DNA from: an uncultured Prevotellaceae bacterium | GTDB taxonomy: Bacteria; Bacteroidota; Bacteroidia; Bacteroidales; Bacteroidaceae | Assembly: GCA_900315105.1 (NCBI GenBank) | Contig: OMXX01000017.1 | Span: forward strand, 26,967-90,966 | DNA: 64,000 nucleotides | Direction: 5' to 3' | Shown here: in pieces, positions 8,061-16,241 of the stretch | How positions within the stretch are numbered: the first letter of the stretch is position 1 | How the letters are laid out: each line of letters starts with the position of its first letter | Notes under the pieces: model-generated | What the model was told of the DNA's origin: nothing | Databases searched by the model: none | The model's input: the letters and a program-made list of their open reading frames with translations, nothing else | Made by a program: the position numbers and the translations under genes

Positions 8061-9764
8061 TTATTGAATGACTATTTTCTTTCCGCTTTTGATGTATATA
8101 CCATGCGTCAAAGCTTTTTCATTTACAACTCTGCCATTCAAGTCGTGGACAATATTTGCTTCTCGTTTTTTTTGTGAGACACAAGAAATGCCAGTTGTAT
8201 TATTTTCTTCAACGTCACCCTCAACTACTTCAATAGTAAAAGTCTTTGCGGCATGGATGGTATTGTACATAGGACTACGTGCTTCAACCTTGACATACCA
8301 ACGGTATGGTTTTAAATTACTTACACCATCGGTCATAACGATAGCGCCACCACCCATAGCATAATAATCGTTTTCAAGCAAGATAGAGGCAGGAATGGTA
8401 CTATAAGTACCTGTGAATGTATATTTATCGATTGTCGTAGAGCAATCTATGCTATTTTCTTCAGCAGGATAGAGAGTCATATCATTTACGGAAACCATCT
8501 TCTTGCCTATTGTCTTTGCCTTGATAAGATAAGGAGTGTTTGGAATGAGGGAACCTTCCTCGATCTTTTCTATATCCATTATTGTCTTATCGATGATATT
8601 ATCATTATTGGTGTCTATCTGACGAATACCATTGATATAAGCCACATCGAATTCATCCTTCCAATCGTCATAACCCATAGAAAATGGAATGTATAGAGAT
8701 TGCCACTTGGTATTGTTGAAAGTACGAGTATAGAAGATCTTCTGATTATTCAACAGCGAACCATTTGTATAAGTTTCGCCATCAGTTAATATGGATGTAT
8801 TATCTGGATTATTGATGTTGAACATATCGTGAACAGCAATGACTGCAGCTTTTTGACAGAGATAAGCATTCTCATCAGTCACAGATACAAATTCATCTGG
8901 ATAAGTAGCTGAATTTCTTTGAGAGTCAGTTATACTTACGCGATAGGGATTCCCCATAATGGACACTCCATATCGAGGAGCGATAAGTGTTTCAAAGTAT
9001 GCTGCGCACGCAACGTATTGTCCTATGCCAGGAGCCAAGTGGAGTTTGTCATTGGAGAATCCATATTCCGTAGTATTTATTAAAGATTGACGAATGTTTT
9101 GTACTGCTGTCCCATATGGAATTATAAAATCAACACCATAATCTATACAGAACTGATGATATGAATCGGCTATGAGCTTAAACAAGTTGTTTGTGTTACT
9201 GCTATACTTATAAGCTGCATGAATCATATTTATGCCTATCGCAGCTTGTGGTTGATAAGTCCTGATTAGGTTTATTAGTTCGGGTAAATGACCGCCTGCA
9301 TGATTTTGATTCCACAAACTATATTGGTGGGAATAATTGCTGACCTGCTGAATGATGATTATATCCCACTTACAATCGGTGAAAACCTTTCTAATATTGG
9401 AACCATCATAAGGAGTTGCAGAACTTGCTATTGGTAGTGTTATACCTCCAAAAACTTTGTATATATAATAACCGGTAGCATCCTTGTCATTCCAACAATT
9501 AACAAAAGTAGAAAAGGAACCACCTCCTCTATTGCATTTATATAGACACATATCACTTGTATTTATACCTGCTCTTTGCACCATATTAGACAAATACACC
9601 GTGGAATTCTCTGTAAAAGAATTGCCTATATGAAGTACTTTAAGTGAATCTTTCTTCAGATTGACTTTTGGCAAGTTTTCCATATAATAAGTAGATTCAT
9701 TCTGTGCTTTTATTGTAATTGCAAACACAAGACACACAAACATAATAACGATTTTGTATTTCAT
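8061..9764 (-). CDS. Secreted DUF4886 (SGNH-like) protein with C-terminal sorting-like tail
   Basis: A 567-residue exported protein. Signal peptide to about residue 20 (cleavage after IKAQ). The DUF4886 domain at about residues 40-280 shows VLHIGNSFTENS (SGNH block I with the nucleophile Ser), DIIIIQQVSNYS, and DKLHLAPGIGQYVAC, which supplies the Asp-x-x-His of block V. These suggest an esterase or deacetylase acting on a surface or dietary polysaccharide. About residues 350-540 form a second module (KWQSLYIPFSM...NTPYLIKAK...KPYRWYV) that is also present in the 1715-aa protein at 47665-52812. The last 30 residues (DLNGRVVNEKALTHGIYIKS) resemble a type IX secretion C-terminal signal. It is preceded by a long structured leader and followed after 10 nt by the small KYxKP gene. 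Substrate unknown. Confidence 0.85.
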   Translation of the reverse strand: MKYKIVIMFVCLVFAITIKAQNESTYYMENLPKVNLKKDSLKVLHIGNSFTENSTVYLSNMVQRAGINTSDMCLYKCNRGGGSFSTFVNCWNDKDATGYYIYKVFGGITLPIASSATPYDGSNIRKVFTDCKWDIIIIQQVSNYSHQYSLWNQNHAGGHLPELINLIRTYQPQAAIGINMIHAAYKYSSNTNNLFKLIADSYHQFCIDYGVDFIIPYGTAVQNIRQSLINTTEYGFSNDKLHLAPGIGQYVACAAYFETLIAPRYGVSIMGNPYRVSITDSQRNSATYPDEFVSVTDENAYLCQKAAVIAVHDMFNINNPDNTSILTDGETYTNGSLLNNQKIFYTRTFNNTKWQSLYIPFSMGYDDWKDEFDVAYINGIRQIDTNNDNIIDKTIMDIEKIEEGSLIPNTPYLIKAKTIGKKMVSVNDMTLYPAEENSIDCSTTIDKYTFTGTYSTIPASILLENDYYAMGGGAIVMTDGVSNLKPYRWYVKVEARSPMYNTIHAAKTFTIEVVEGDVEENNTTGISCVSQKKREANIVHDLNGRVVNEKALTHGIYIKSGKKIVIQ

Positions 9765-10156
9765 GATAGAAAATTAAAATAGGGCGTAGACTTCCGATGT
9801 CCTCGTCCCATTCCTAGGTTCCGCCAAGAACCGCTACACAGACAAGTATACGGCAAAGTCCACGTCCTAAACGGACATGGAACTTTTTGCTTACTCGTTC
9901 TCGTGTATTGAATTTGGCGGATTCAGGAATGGAGAACAAAAGCTAAAAGCTCAATGTTATATTTTATTCCGAGAGAATCGGTAGTTGCTCACCCAAGTTA
10001 ATAAAATAATTGTTTAACTATCTTGCAGATACCAGTATCTAATACTAATTCCGCATAAGGGGAACGTTACCGTTCGTCTGTTTAATTACGTTTTACTTTC
10101 TGTTCCTTATTATATAAGTTTTGAGGGTTAATATTATTTGTTTGATATTCTACGTG
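9765..10156 (-). promoter_or_regulatory. Long structured 5' leader of the DUF4886 gene (candidate cis-regulatory RNA)
   Basis: The minus-strand promoter at 10157-10188 leaves a leader of about 385 nt. On the RNA, CCATTCCTGAATCCGCCAA (9914-9932) can pair with TTGGCGGAACCTAGGAATGG (9808-9827) through 8 + 7 bp around a small internal loop, enclosing about 85 nt. Further hairpins are GAACG-GTAA-CGTTC (a GNRA loop), GATACTGGTATC, CCGA...TCGG and GTCC-GTTTA-GGAC. I could not match it to a riboswitch family I know. It could be an orphan riboswitch, a thermosensor, or simply a stable leader. Confidence 0.5.
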
Positions 10157-10188
10157 CAAAAATAAGCAAAATATCTGATACTTCCAAA
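10157..10188 (-). promoter_or_regulatory. Promoter of the DUF4886 leader
   Basis: On minus: TTTG (10185-10188), 20 nt spacer, TATTTTTG (10157-10164). Good match to the Bacteroidota consensus. Confidence 0.65.
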
Positions 10189-10278
10189 TATTTGTAAAAA
10201 AAAGAGCTTTTCCTCTTGATTCTCCATGTTTTTCCTCTCGTTAATAATCCGTCTTGGCTATATCCTTCCTCCTAAGAT

Positions 10279-10368
10279 CCTCCATCAGTCCTCCATCGAT
10301 ACTCCATCGATACTCCATCGAAACGATGGACCATCGATGGAGTATCGATGGAGTATCGATGGAGTATC
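10279..10368. repeat. Inverted 11-nt-period array (CTCCATCGAT units)
   Basis: Left arm units CCTCCATCAGT, CCTCCATCGAT, ACTCCATCGAT, ACTCCATCGAA. A short centre ACGATGGACC follows, then three ATCGATGGAGT units as the right arm. It can form a hairpin with a stem of about 35 bp. There is no coding capacity: the three overlapping short open frames here are products of the repeat. The same core recurs at 24802-24926, 32131-32204 and 34258-34371. Confidence 0.85.
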
Positions 10369-10865
10369 ATATATGGAAAAAGGGAAAATGTGGGGCTTTC
10401 GCCCCTTGGTGGAAAGAATATGTTTCGCTTGCGCGGAGGGGGCTTAGAAAGGATTCTGCTTGCGCTTGAACTTTGCGAAGAAATTAGATCAGTTAAGTTT
10501 TACGAACAGGAAATCACGAAAGAAACGGATGTTTAGAGCCTCTAAATCCCCCTGCATAGGGGACTTTTATCTGTGTTATCCCAAATATCTGTGTTAAAAA
10601 CATGAACACGGAAGACACAAAATAAACGAGACTTCCATTTCATCCGTGCTTTCTGTGGTCAATAAAAATGGAAACGGATGTATCAGTTTTTATTAATTCT
10701 TTAAAAAGAAAATTCTCCAAATCTCTAAATCTTGATAAATTAGATTTATCTTGACTGAACAGGGTGATTTGTGAGGAAAAATATGAAAAACAGTCAATAA
10801 ATGTAGAAATAACGTTGAAAAATAAAGAAAAAGCGAACATTTTCTGTATTTTTTCTTGAAAATTG
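10369..10865. other. Intergenic stretch without a gene
   Basis: Between the 11-mer array and the fabI promoter. It contains one copy of the GC palindrome family (10537-10568, CCTCTAAATCCCCCTGCATA core, nearly identical to the reverse complement of 58454-58490) and a stretch with repeated TCTGTGTT and CCGTG words (10570-10660). The remainder is AT-rich. No RNA gene or credible ORF is seen. Confidence 0.5.
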
Positions 10866-10896
10866 TTGTACGTACACATTTTTATTAGTAACTTTG
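10866..10896 (+). promoter_or_regulatory. fabI promoter
   Basis: TTG (10866-10868), 20 nt spacer, TAACTTTG (10889-10896). It lies about 100 nt upstream of the fabI start. Confidence 0.7.
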
Positions 10897-11001
10897 CACA
10901 CGGAAATATAAAGTGTGCACTATTTTTAGAGCATAATTACACTTCTTTCCATATAGTTACATTTAAAAGACTAATATATTTTATTAATTCAGATAACAAA
11001 A

Positions 11002-11865
11002 ATGTCTTACAATTTACTTAAGGGCAAGCGCGGAATCATCTTCGGCGCACTTAATGACCAGTCTATCGCTTGGAAGGTTGCTGAGCGTGCAGTAGAAGAG
11101 GGCGCACAGATCGTTCTCACTAACACTCCTGTTGCATGTCGTATGGGTACTATCGACGAACTTGCACAGAAGACAAATGCAGTAATCATTCCGGCAGACG
11201 CAACGAGCGTTGAGGATCTTGAGAATCTCTTTGTAGAGGCTCAGAAGGCTCTCGGTGGCAAGATTGACTTCGTTCTCCATTCATGCGCGATGTCAATGAA
11301 TATGCGTAAGAAGCGCACATACGATGATCTCGACTATGACTTCCTCGATAAGACTCTCGACATCTCTGCTATCTCTTTCCACAAGATGATTCAGGTTGCA
11401 AAGAAGCTTGACGCTATTGCAGAATACGGTTCTATCCTTGCTCTCACATACGTTGCTTCACATCGTACATTCTTCGGTTACAACGATATGGCTGATGCAA
11501 AGGCTCTCCTTGAGTCTATCGCACGTTCTTTCGGTTATATATATGGTCGTGAGAAGGGTGTTCGTGTAAATACAATCTCTCAGTCTCCTACATTGACAAC
11601 TGCAGGTGGCGGTATCAAGGGTTTCGACGGTATGCTTGACTATGCTGACCGTATGTCTCCTCTTGGCAACGCAAGTGCTGATGAGTGTGCCGACTATTGT
11701 GTGGTTATGTTCTCTGACCTTACCCGTAAGGTTACTATGCAGACTCTCTTCCACGATGGTGGTTTCTCTAACATGGGTATGTCTCTCCGCGGTATGACTC
11801 AGTATAACAAGAGCTTCATCCCAGAGAATACAGATCAGGAGACGGGAAAGATTATTTACGGGTAA
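11002..11865 (+). CDS. fabI: Enoyl-[acyl-carrier-protein] reductase (NADH) FabI
   Basis: Catalyses the last reduction of each fatty acid elongation cycle in the cytosol. It is a short-chain dehydrogenase of 287 aa. The start MSYNLLKGKRGIIFGALNDQ has the FabI-type GxxNxxSIAW cofactor loop (GALNDQSIAW). Catalytic Tyr and Lys are spaced Y-x6-K in YNDMADAK, as in FabI and unlike the classical Y-x3-K. RVNTISQSPTLTTAGGGIKGF is the substrate-loop region. It is slightly longer than E. coli FabI (262 aa), mainly at the C-terminus (NTDQETGKIIYG), as is usual in Bacteroidota. Monocistronic: its own promoter in front and a palindrome nest behind. Confidence 0.95.
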   Translation: MSYNLLKGKRGIIFGALNDQSIAWKVAERAVEEGAQIVLTNTPVACRMGTIDELAQKTNAVIIPADATSVEDLENLFVEAQKALGGKIDFVLHSCAMSMNMRKKRTYDDLDYDFLDKTLDISAISFHKMIQVAKKLDAIAEYGSILALTYVASHRTFFGYNDMADAKALLESIARSFGYIYGREKGVRVNTISQSPTLTTAGGGIKGFDGMLDYADRMSPLGNASADECADYCVVMFSDLTRKVTMQTLFHDGGFSNMGMSLRGMTQYNKSFIPENTDQETGKIIYG

Positions 11866-11877
11866 AAGCCTAACCTG

Positions 11878-12103
11878 CGGCCCCTCACCCGTCACTACGT
11901 GACACCCTCTCCCCAAGGGGCGAGGGGGAAGTTACTACTTCTAATCAATGGGGGGCGTTGATAAAAATATAAATGCCGCTTATGGTTCCTTAATGGATTT
12001 CCATAAGCGGCATTTGGGTTTATATCTTTTTAGCGATAAAAATGTAACTTTTCCCTCGCCCCTTGGGGAGAGGGTGCCCGAAGGGCGGGTGAGGGGCCGA
12101 GGG
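11878..12103. repeat. Nested inverted repeats between convergent fabI and Rid genes
   Basis: The outer pair is two inverted copies of the GC palindrome family: 11878-11935 (GGCCCCTCACCCG..., CCCTCTCCCCAAGGGGCGAG) and 12045-12103, the same in reverse. Inside is the hairpin ATGCCGCTTATGG...CCATAAGCGGCAT (11971-12015) with T-rich sequence on its right, a good bidirectional terminator. The outer right arm ends exactly at the stop of the Rid-family gene. The open frame that spans this nest on plus is not a gene. Confidence 0.8.
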
Positions 12104-13219
12104 CTATTTAATGGCCATACACTCCGTCTCTATCAACCAGCCTGGGCGGCAGACTGGGGCAAGAACGATGACGTAAGGCTTGTTAGGGAATCGCTCTGCG
12201 AACATTCGGCTAACGATGTCGTAGTCAGCTACATCACGAAGATAGACGGACATCTCGCTCACGTTATCCCAAGTACATTCAGCCTCGGCAAGAAGAACCT
12301 GGATATTCTCGAGCATACGCTCTGTCTGACGGACAATATCGCCGGTATGAACAACCATACCCTTGTTGTCGATACTTGCCGTACCGCTTATAAACACGTG
12401 ACGTCTATCCTCATAGTCAACGTATGTGCCACGCTCGAAGCTGACGCCATAGTCGCTTGTGCGGTTTAGGTGGGTTGGGGCATAGAGATACTTTATCTGA
12501 TCCTTGGTTATACCGTCAACAGCATAGTTGTCGAGCTGCACAAGGACATTAGGATCAGCCTGACGGCCGCCTATGCCAGTAGAGGCTATGAAATGAGTCT
12601 GGTTTGTCAAGCCTTGATGGAAGAACACATGATTACGAGCACGAACCACACCACCATAGTTAAGGTCCACGTTTGCCACGAAGAACCAAGTGCGGATGCA
12701 GTTCTTTTCGAGAGTACAGCCTTCCTTTTCAAGTTGCTCAATATATTCCTCGAGAAGATGATGAGCCTGATACTCGCTACTTGCAGCCATGTTATAGGCA
12801 CTTCCATTCCATAGGTGGCGGTATTTGCCTTGCTTGACCTCATAGAGACCGCTTTCAGAGATGCGTGTCTCTATACCAGTCATCATATATACCCAGATGG
12901 CAATCTTTGTGCCGTCGAGAGGTGGCTGTTCAATTACAGATACAGCACATTCCTTTGTCTCGCGCTCCAGGACCATTTCGGCTTGGTTGGCTGAATCGCT
13001 AAGGTAGTAACGCTTGAAAACGGCTACATATCCCTTGAGAAGATCCTCGCGCAAAGAGGCATAGGCATCAAGAACGGCATCAAGCTGCTCCTTGTATGTC
13101 ATCCCGATGTTATCCGCATGGATCATCGCATGAGCCTCGCGCACCTCAGAGCCATTATCGAATACATACACCTCGGCACGCGCCTTATTCAGTTTTATTG
13201 TCTGTTGATTATATGACAT
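12104..13219 (-). CDS. Rid/YjgF-family protein with N-terminal extension (chorismatase-like architecture)
   Basis: A 371-residue cytosolic protein starting MSYNQQTIKLNKARAEVYVF. The C-terminal half (about 230-371) is Rid-like: HVFISGTASIDNKGMVVHTG, then RMLENIQVLLAEAECTWDNV and the terminal CRPGWLIETECMAI, which resembles the RidA ending with the carboxylate-binding Arg and the Glu near the C-terminus. The N-terminal half has weaker similarity to the same fold (IAIWVYMMTG...WNGSAYNMAASSEYQAHHLLEEYI), as in two-domain FkbO/Hyg5-like chorismatases and uncharacterised YjgF paralogues. The activity could be imine hydrolysis or cleavage of a chorismate-like substrate; this is undecided. It has its own promoter and no operon partner. 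Confidence 0.75.
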   Translation of the reverse strand: MSYNQQTIKLNKARAEVYVFDNGSEVREAHAMIHADNIGMTYKEQLDAVLDAYASLREDLLKGYVAVFKRYYLSDSANQAEMVLERETKECAVSVIEQPPLDGTKIAIWVYMMTGIETRISESGLYEVKQGKYRHLWNGSAYNMAASSEYQAHHLLEEYIEQLEKEGCTLEKNCIRTWFFVANVDLNYGGVVRARNHVFFHQGLTNQTHFIASTGIGGRQADPNVLVQLDNYAVDGITKDQIKYLYAPTHLNRTSDYGVSFERGTYVDYEDRRHVFISGTASIDNKGMVVHTGDIVRQTERMLENIQVLLAEAECTWDNVSEMSVYLRDVADYDIVSRMFAERFPNKPYVIVLAPVCRPGWLIETECMAIK

Positions 13220-13243
13220 TTTTTTGTTTTTATTGCATAAAAA

Positions 13244-13299
13244 GGCTAAAGTCTAAGGTCTAAAGTCTTTTGCCATTCGTCTTTTGCCTTTTGCCAAAT
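13244..13299. repeat. Heptamer array in the leader of the Rid gene
   Basis: Eight successive 7-nt units on plus: GGCTAAA, GTCTAAG, GTCTAAA, GTCTTTT, GCCATTC, GTCTTTT, GCCTTTT, GCCAAAT. The spacing is exact, and seven of the eight units begin G-pyrimidine-C. It lies between the minus-strand promoter (13307-13338) and the Rid start, so it is transcribed. Confidence 0.8.
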
Positions 13300-13306
13300 T
13301 CTTTTG

Positions 13307-13338
13307 CAAAGTTACTGCATTTTGGTAAGAATACCAAA
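13307..13338 (-). promoter_or_regulatory. Promoter of the Rid-family gene
   Basis: On minus: TTTG (13335-13338), 20 nt spacer, TAACTTTG (13307-13314). Confidence 0.7.
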
Positions 13339-13390
13339 AAACAATGATAAATTCTTCCTTCCTAAAAAGGAAAATACCTACTAATGATGA

Positions 13391-15430
13391 TTAGTTGCCA
13401 GCATAGCTGTGCATGCCTCCTAATAAATAATTAACCCCGAAATAGGTCATTAGGATTGACAGGAACGCTATTATCAGATAAATGTCATGTACCTTTGCCT
13501 TGCGCATCACCGGTAATGAACCTACATGCAGAGGTACGCAGTAGATTAACATTGATATCAAAGCCCATACCTCCTTAGGATCCCAGCTCCAGTAAGTTCC
13601 CCATGACTGGTTTGCCCATATAGCTCCGAGGAAGATGCCTATTGTAAGGAATATCTCCGCAGGATAGAGCATTAGTCGGTTTAGGGCATCGAGTCGGGCA
13701 TCTTTCTTCACAAGGTCAACGCCAGCTATTACCGCCATAAAGGCGAATAGCGAGTACGAGATCATTATCAGGGATACGTGGGTGGTAAGCCAAGGCGAAT
13801 GCAATACAGGCATCAGGGAGGTTATCTGTGGAGACATTTCTGATAGATGAGCCACAAGTAGTGTGAGGCCTGCAATCATCAGACCGCCTATCGTTACAGT
13901 ATTGCATACGAAAGTCTGTTTTCTGAGCATCCAGACTGCCACGAGTGTTAGCAAAGAAGTGGATAGCGAGACGAATGCCATAGTCTCATAGCCGTTGGAT
14001 AGAGGTATGTTGCCTGAGATATACCAACGCAGAAGGAAAACGGCAAGCTGAAATATGCAAATAATCGATAATATGCCTAATTTTACTGCAAAACCTTTCT
14101 TTCTTGTGATTTCTGCTATCACAATTACAAGAACGCCTATCACAATCATGAACGCCCCCACAACGGTAAATGGCTGCTGATTGTATAGAATCTCGGCTGA
14201 GATACGAGTCTCACTTGGAGGGTTGTTGCCTTTGTAATGCTCTATGAGCTTGCCTGTTACAGCTGCATTCACAAGAGAAATCTGTTCGTCAACATCATAT
14301 ATCGAGCGCACAAGTTTCTTGTCCTGTTCATCTTCGCCCTTGCTCATCTGCTCATTGAGAAGGATGTCGAGTTTGTATCTTCCGTCGCTCTCATAGAAAT
14401 CCTTGATGCGTGCAAGGTTGGAGTTTATGCCAAGTCTTTCCTTCAGAGCCTTGTTCTTTATCTTCAGAAGTTGTTTCTCGCTCCATTCCTCTGGAGCCAT
14501 AGGCAAAGAAAGAAGAAGTTGTTCGGCAGAAAGTCCTTTGTATGAGGTCTTTCCTGTGATTTTCAGACAGAAATCATGTGCAAGCGTGTTTAGCGGACAT
14601 ACTCTTCCGTTATATACAATCAGCTTTCTCTCTGCCTTCTCCGCATCTTCCCTTGCCACTACGGGAGTCTTGGCAAAAGAGGTTGCTGCTACTAACACCA
14701 AACATCCAATAGCCAACACCCTGCTTCCGTTAAGTTGCCTGTATAGTTGCTTTATTCTTGGCGTTCTAAGAACAAGGAGCAGAATTGCGCTAACAATAAG
14801 CAATCCATAGCCGATATATGTTATTCCCGTGCCGTAAGGGTCATACGTTACCGTCAGTATGCTGCCTTTCATGTCCCTGTCGAAGGATGTCTGATAGAAA
14901 CGATATCCTTCCACCACGGCAATGTTATTCATCGAAACAGTTTCGTTGATGCTTTCTTCGTCCGTGGAAAAGGTGAGGTGAGAGGCATAGTCGGAATGGG
15001 TTGTAGTACCCTCGTAGTTCTTTATGTTGAAATCGTTGAGCGTTACTGAGAAAGGTAAGGTGGCGGTTCGCATATCGCCGTTGCTGATTTGCTCCGAGTA
15101 TAGCCTTGCCTTTTCGCCACAACGAAGATGCAGATAACCTTTTTTTGATGTGATATGGGTTGTTAAAGCTCCTGCAAGAATCACGACAAAAGAGATATGG
15201 AGCATAAGCACGGTCAATGTCTTTTGCATTCCGCTGGTGATAATTCTTGCTATTGATGCAATGGCAAGTACAGCCCAGATGGCAGTAAACCACCATGTGG
15301 AGTATATCTTTGTGTTGACGAATGTCGTGCCGTGTATCTTTTCAACGATTGTTGCGATGGCCATGACCATGACCACCGCAGCAACTATCATAAATGGTAA
15401 TATTCGTAATGTTTTATTCTTTTGCGCCAT
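13391..15430 (-). CDS. ccsBA: Fused ResB-like/CcsA cytochrome c synthetase (System II)
   Basis: Inner-membrane haem lyase that exports haem and attaches it to CxxCH motifs in the periplasm. It is 679 aa. The N-terminal 230 residues hold three or four membrane segments and a periplasmic domain of ResB/CcsB type. The C-terminal part (about 400-679) is CcsA with eight hydrophobic segments and the haem-handling WWD motif as WGTYWSWDPKEVWALI. Conserved external His residues are present (AHLSEM, TTHVSL, PLHVGS). It is the last gene of the 21716-13391 operon and overlaps the 3' end of the haem lipoprotein by 17 nt. Since two upstream genes encode CxxCH proteins, it probably serves the operon's own cytochromes. 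Confidence 0.88.
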   Translation of the reverse strand: MAQKNKTLRILPFMIVAAVVMVMAIATIVEKIHGTTFVNTKIYSTWWFTAIWAVLAIASIARIITSGMQKTLTVLMLHISFVVILAGALTTHITSKKGYLHLRCGEKARLYSEQISNGDMRTATLPFSVTLNDFNIKNYEGTTTHSDYASHLTFSTDEESINETVSMNNIAVVEGYRFYQTSFDRDMKGSILTVTYDPYGTGITYIGYGLLIVSAILLLVLRTPRIKQLYRQLNGSRVLAIGCLVLVAATSFAKTPVVAREDAEKAERKLIVYNGRVCPLNTLAHDFCLKITGKTSYKGLSAEQLLLSLPMAPEEWSEKQLLKIKNKALKERLGINSNLARIKDFYESDGRYKLDILLNEQMSKGEDEQDKKLVRSIYDVDEQISLVNAAVTGKLIEHYKGNNPPSETRISAEILYNQQPFTVVGAFMIVIGVLVIVIAEITRKKGFAVKLGILSIICIFQLAVFLLRWYISGNIPLSNGYETMAFVSLSTSLLTLVAVWMLRKQTFVCNTVTIGGLMIAGLTLLVAHLSEMSPQITSLMPVLHSPWLTTHVSLIMISYSLFAFMAVIAGVDLVKKDARLDALNRLMLYPAEIFLTIGIFLGAIWANQSWGTYWSWDPKEVWALISMLIYCVPLHVGSLPVMRKAKVHDIYLIIAFLSILMTYFGVNYLLGGMHSYAGN

Positions 15431-16115
15431 TATCTATCCATGACTTGATGATATCCACGAAGGCTCCGTAGTCAGAGAAGAAACCATTGTGGAAACCACT
15501 TTCATCTGTGATTATCTTGTAGAGCATACTGTTTTCGGAATCTCCAGCCGTCACACGGTTCAGCGTTGCATCCTTGTTGCTCTTCACACCCACAAGGTTC
15601 TTGTAGGCATTCTCTGCCGAGAGATCAAGTCCGCGTGCCGCTTTTTCACCGCTATGGCATCGTGAGCATGTTGTTGCCGTACCTTGGAATATCGTATTGT
15701 TTATTGCAGAGAACATACTCACGTTCTGCTTTCCGACATCAATTCTTATGGTATCGTCAGCAGATACATTCTCTACCTTATACCTATAAAACGTAGAAAC
15801 ACGCTTTCTTAGTGTGTTGGTGAGGGCAATCTCTATTATTTTTGCACCAGAAGGCACATTACTAAGTGTAATTGCCGTCTCTTTTCCGTCGATCTGAATG
15901 GTTTTCTGGATGCTTGAGTACTCATCATCCTCGCTAAATGCAGCCACAACCACGTTATAGTTGTCTGCCCATTGATCCACACCATCGAAAGTGCCTGTTA
16001 TCTTCACGTTATATCCAGTTTGCTCGCTCTCATATACAGGATCCGTCACGAACCCGTCATCGCATGAGGCAAGCATCATAGCTGTAAGTGGTAATATTGC
16101 AATAAATCTCTTCAT
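15414..16115 (-). CDS. Lipoprotein with a single CxxCH haem motif
   Basis: A 233-residue lipoprotein. The signal MKRFIAILPLTAMMLASCDD has the lipobox LASC, so it is anchored to a membrane. The middle is beta-rich with no recognised domain (VKITGTFDGVDQWADNYNVVV). The C-terminal 80 residues carry ATTCSRCHSGEKAARGLDLS, a mono-haem c-type site, and end NGFFSDYGAFVDIIKSWIDN, like many small cytochrome domains. I chose the Met at 16115 rather than the longer frame from 16223, because the extension runs through a palindromic repeat and would hide the signal peptide. It overlaps ccsBA by 17 nt. Likely an electron carrier for the di-haem oxidoreductase. Confidence 0.8.
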   Translation of the reverse strand: MKRFIAILPLTAMMLASCDDGFVTDPVYESEQTGYNVKITGTFDGVDQWADNYNVVVAAFSEDDEYSSIQKTIQIDGKETAITLSNVPSGAKIIEIALTNTLRKRVSTFYRYKVENVSADDTIRIDVGKQNVSMFSAINNTIFQGTATTCSRCHSGEKAARGLDLSAENAYKNLVGVKSNKDATLNRVTAGDSENSMLYKIITDESGFHNGFFSDYGAFVDIIKSWIDNGAKE

Positions 16116-16128
16116 AACTGTTTTTTTT

Positions 16129-16240
16129 CGCTCTCCGGCTGACACATACTCCGATGTTATCAACATCGGACTTCCCTCCCTATGGCGGGAAGTCGAAGAT
16201 TGAGTATCTTCGAGTATGTGCAAAGCGGGGGGAGAGGCCG
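16129..16240. repeat. Composite GC palindrome between the porin and haem lipoprotein genes
   Basis: Contains the family ends CTCCGGC and GCGGGGGGAGAGGCCG. Two inserted hairpins lie between them: ATACTCCGATGTTATCAACATCGGA and the GTCGAAGATTGAGTATCTTCGA type. The second insert also occurs at 39480-39568, and a related piece at 27671-27700. It fills the 126-nt gap between two operon genes and could be an RNA-processing or stability hairpin. Confidence 0.7.
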
Positions 16241-16241
16241 T

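Noticed and set aside
10226..10536. Three overlapping short ORFs
   Set aside because: They are read-through of the inverted 11-mer array and share no coding signature.
11948..12469. 173-codon open frame on plus between fabI and the Rid gene
   Set aside because: It translates the GC palindrome nest and the antisense of the Rid gene; no family-like sequence and no promoter.
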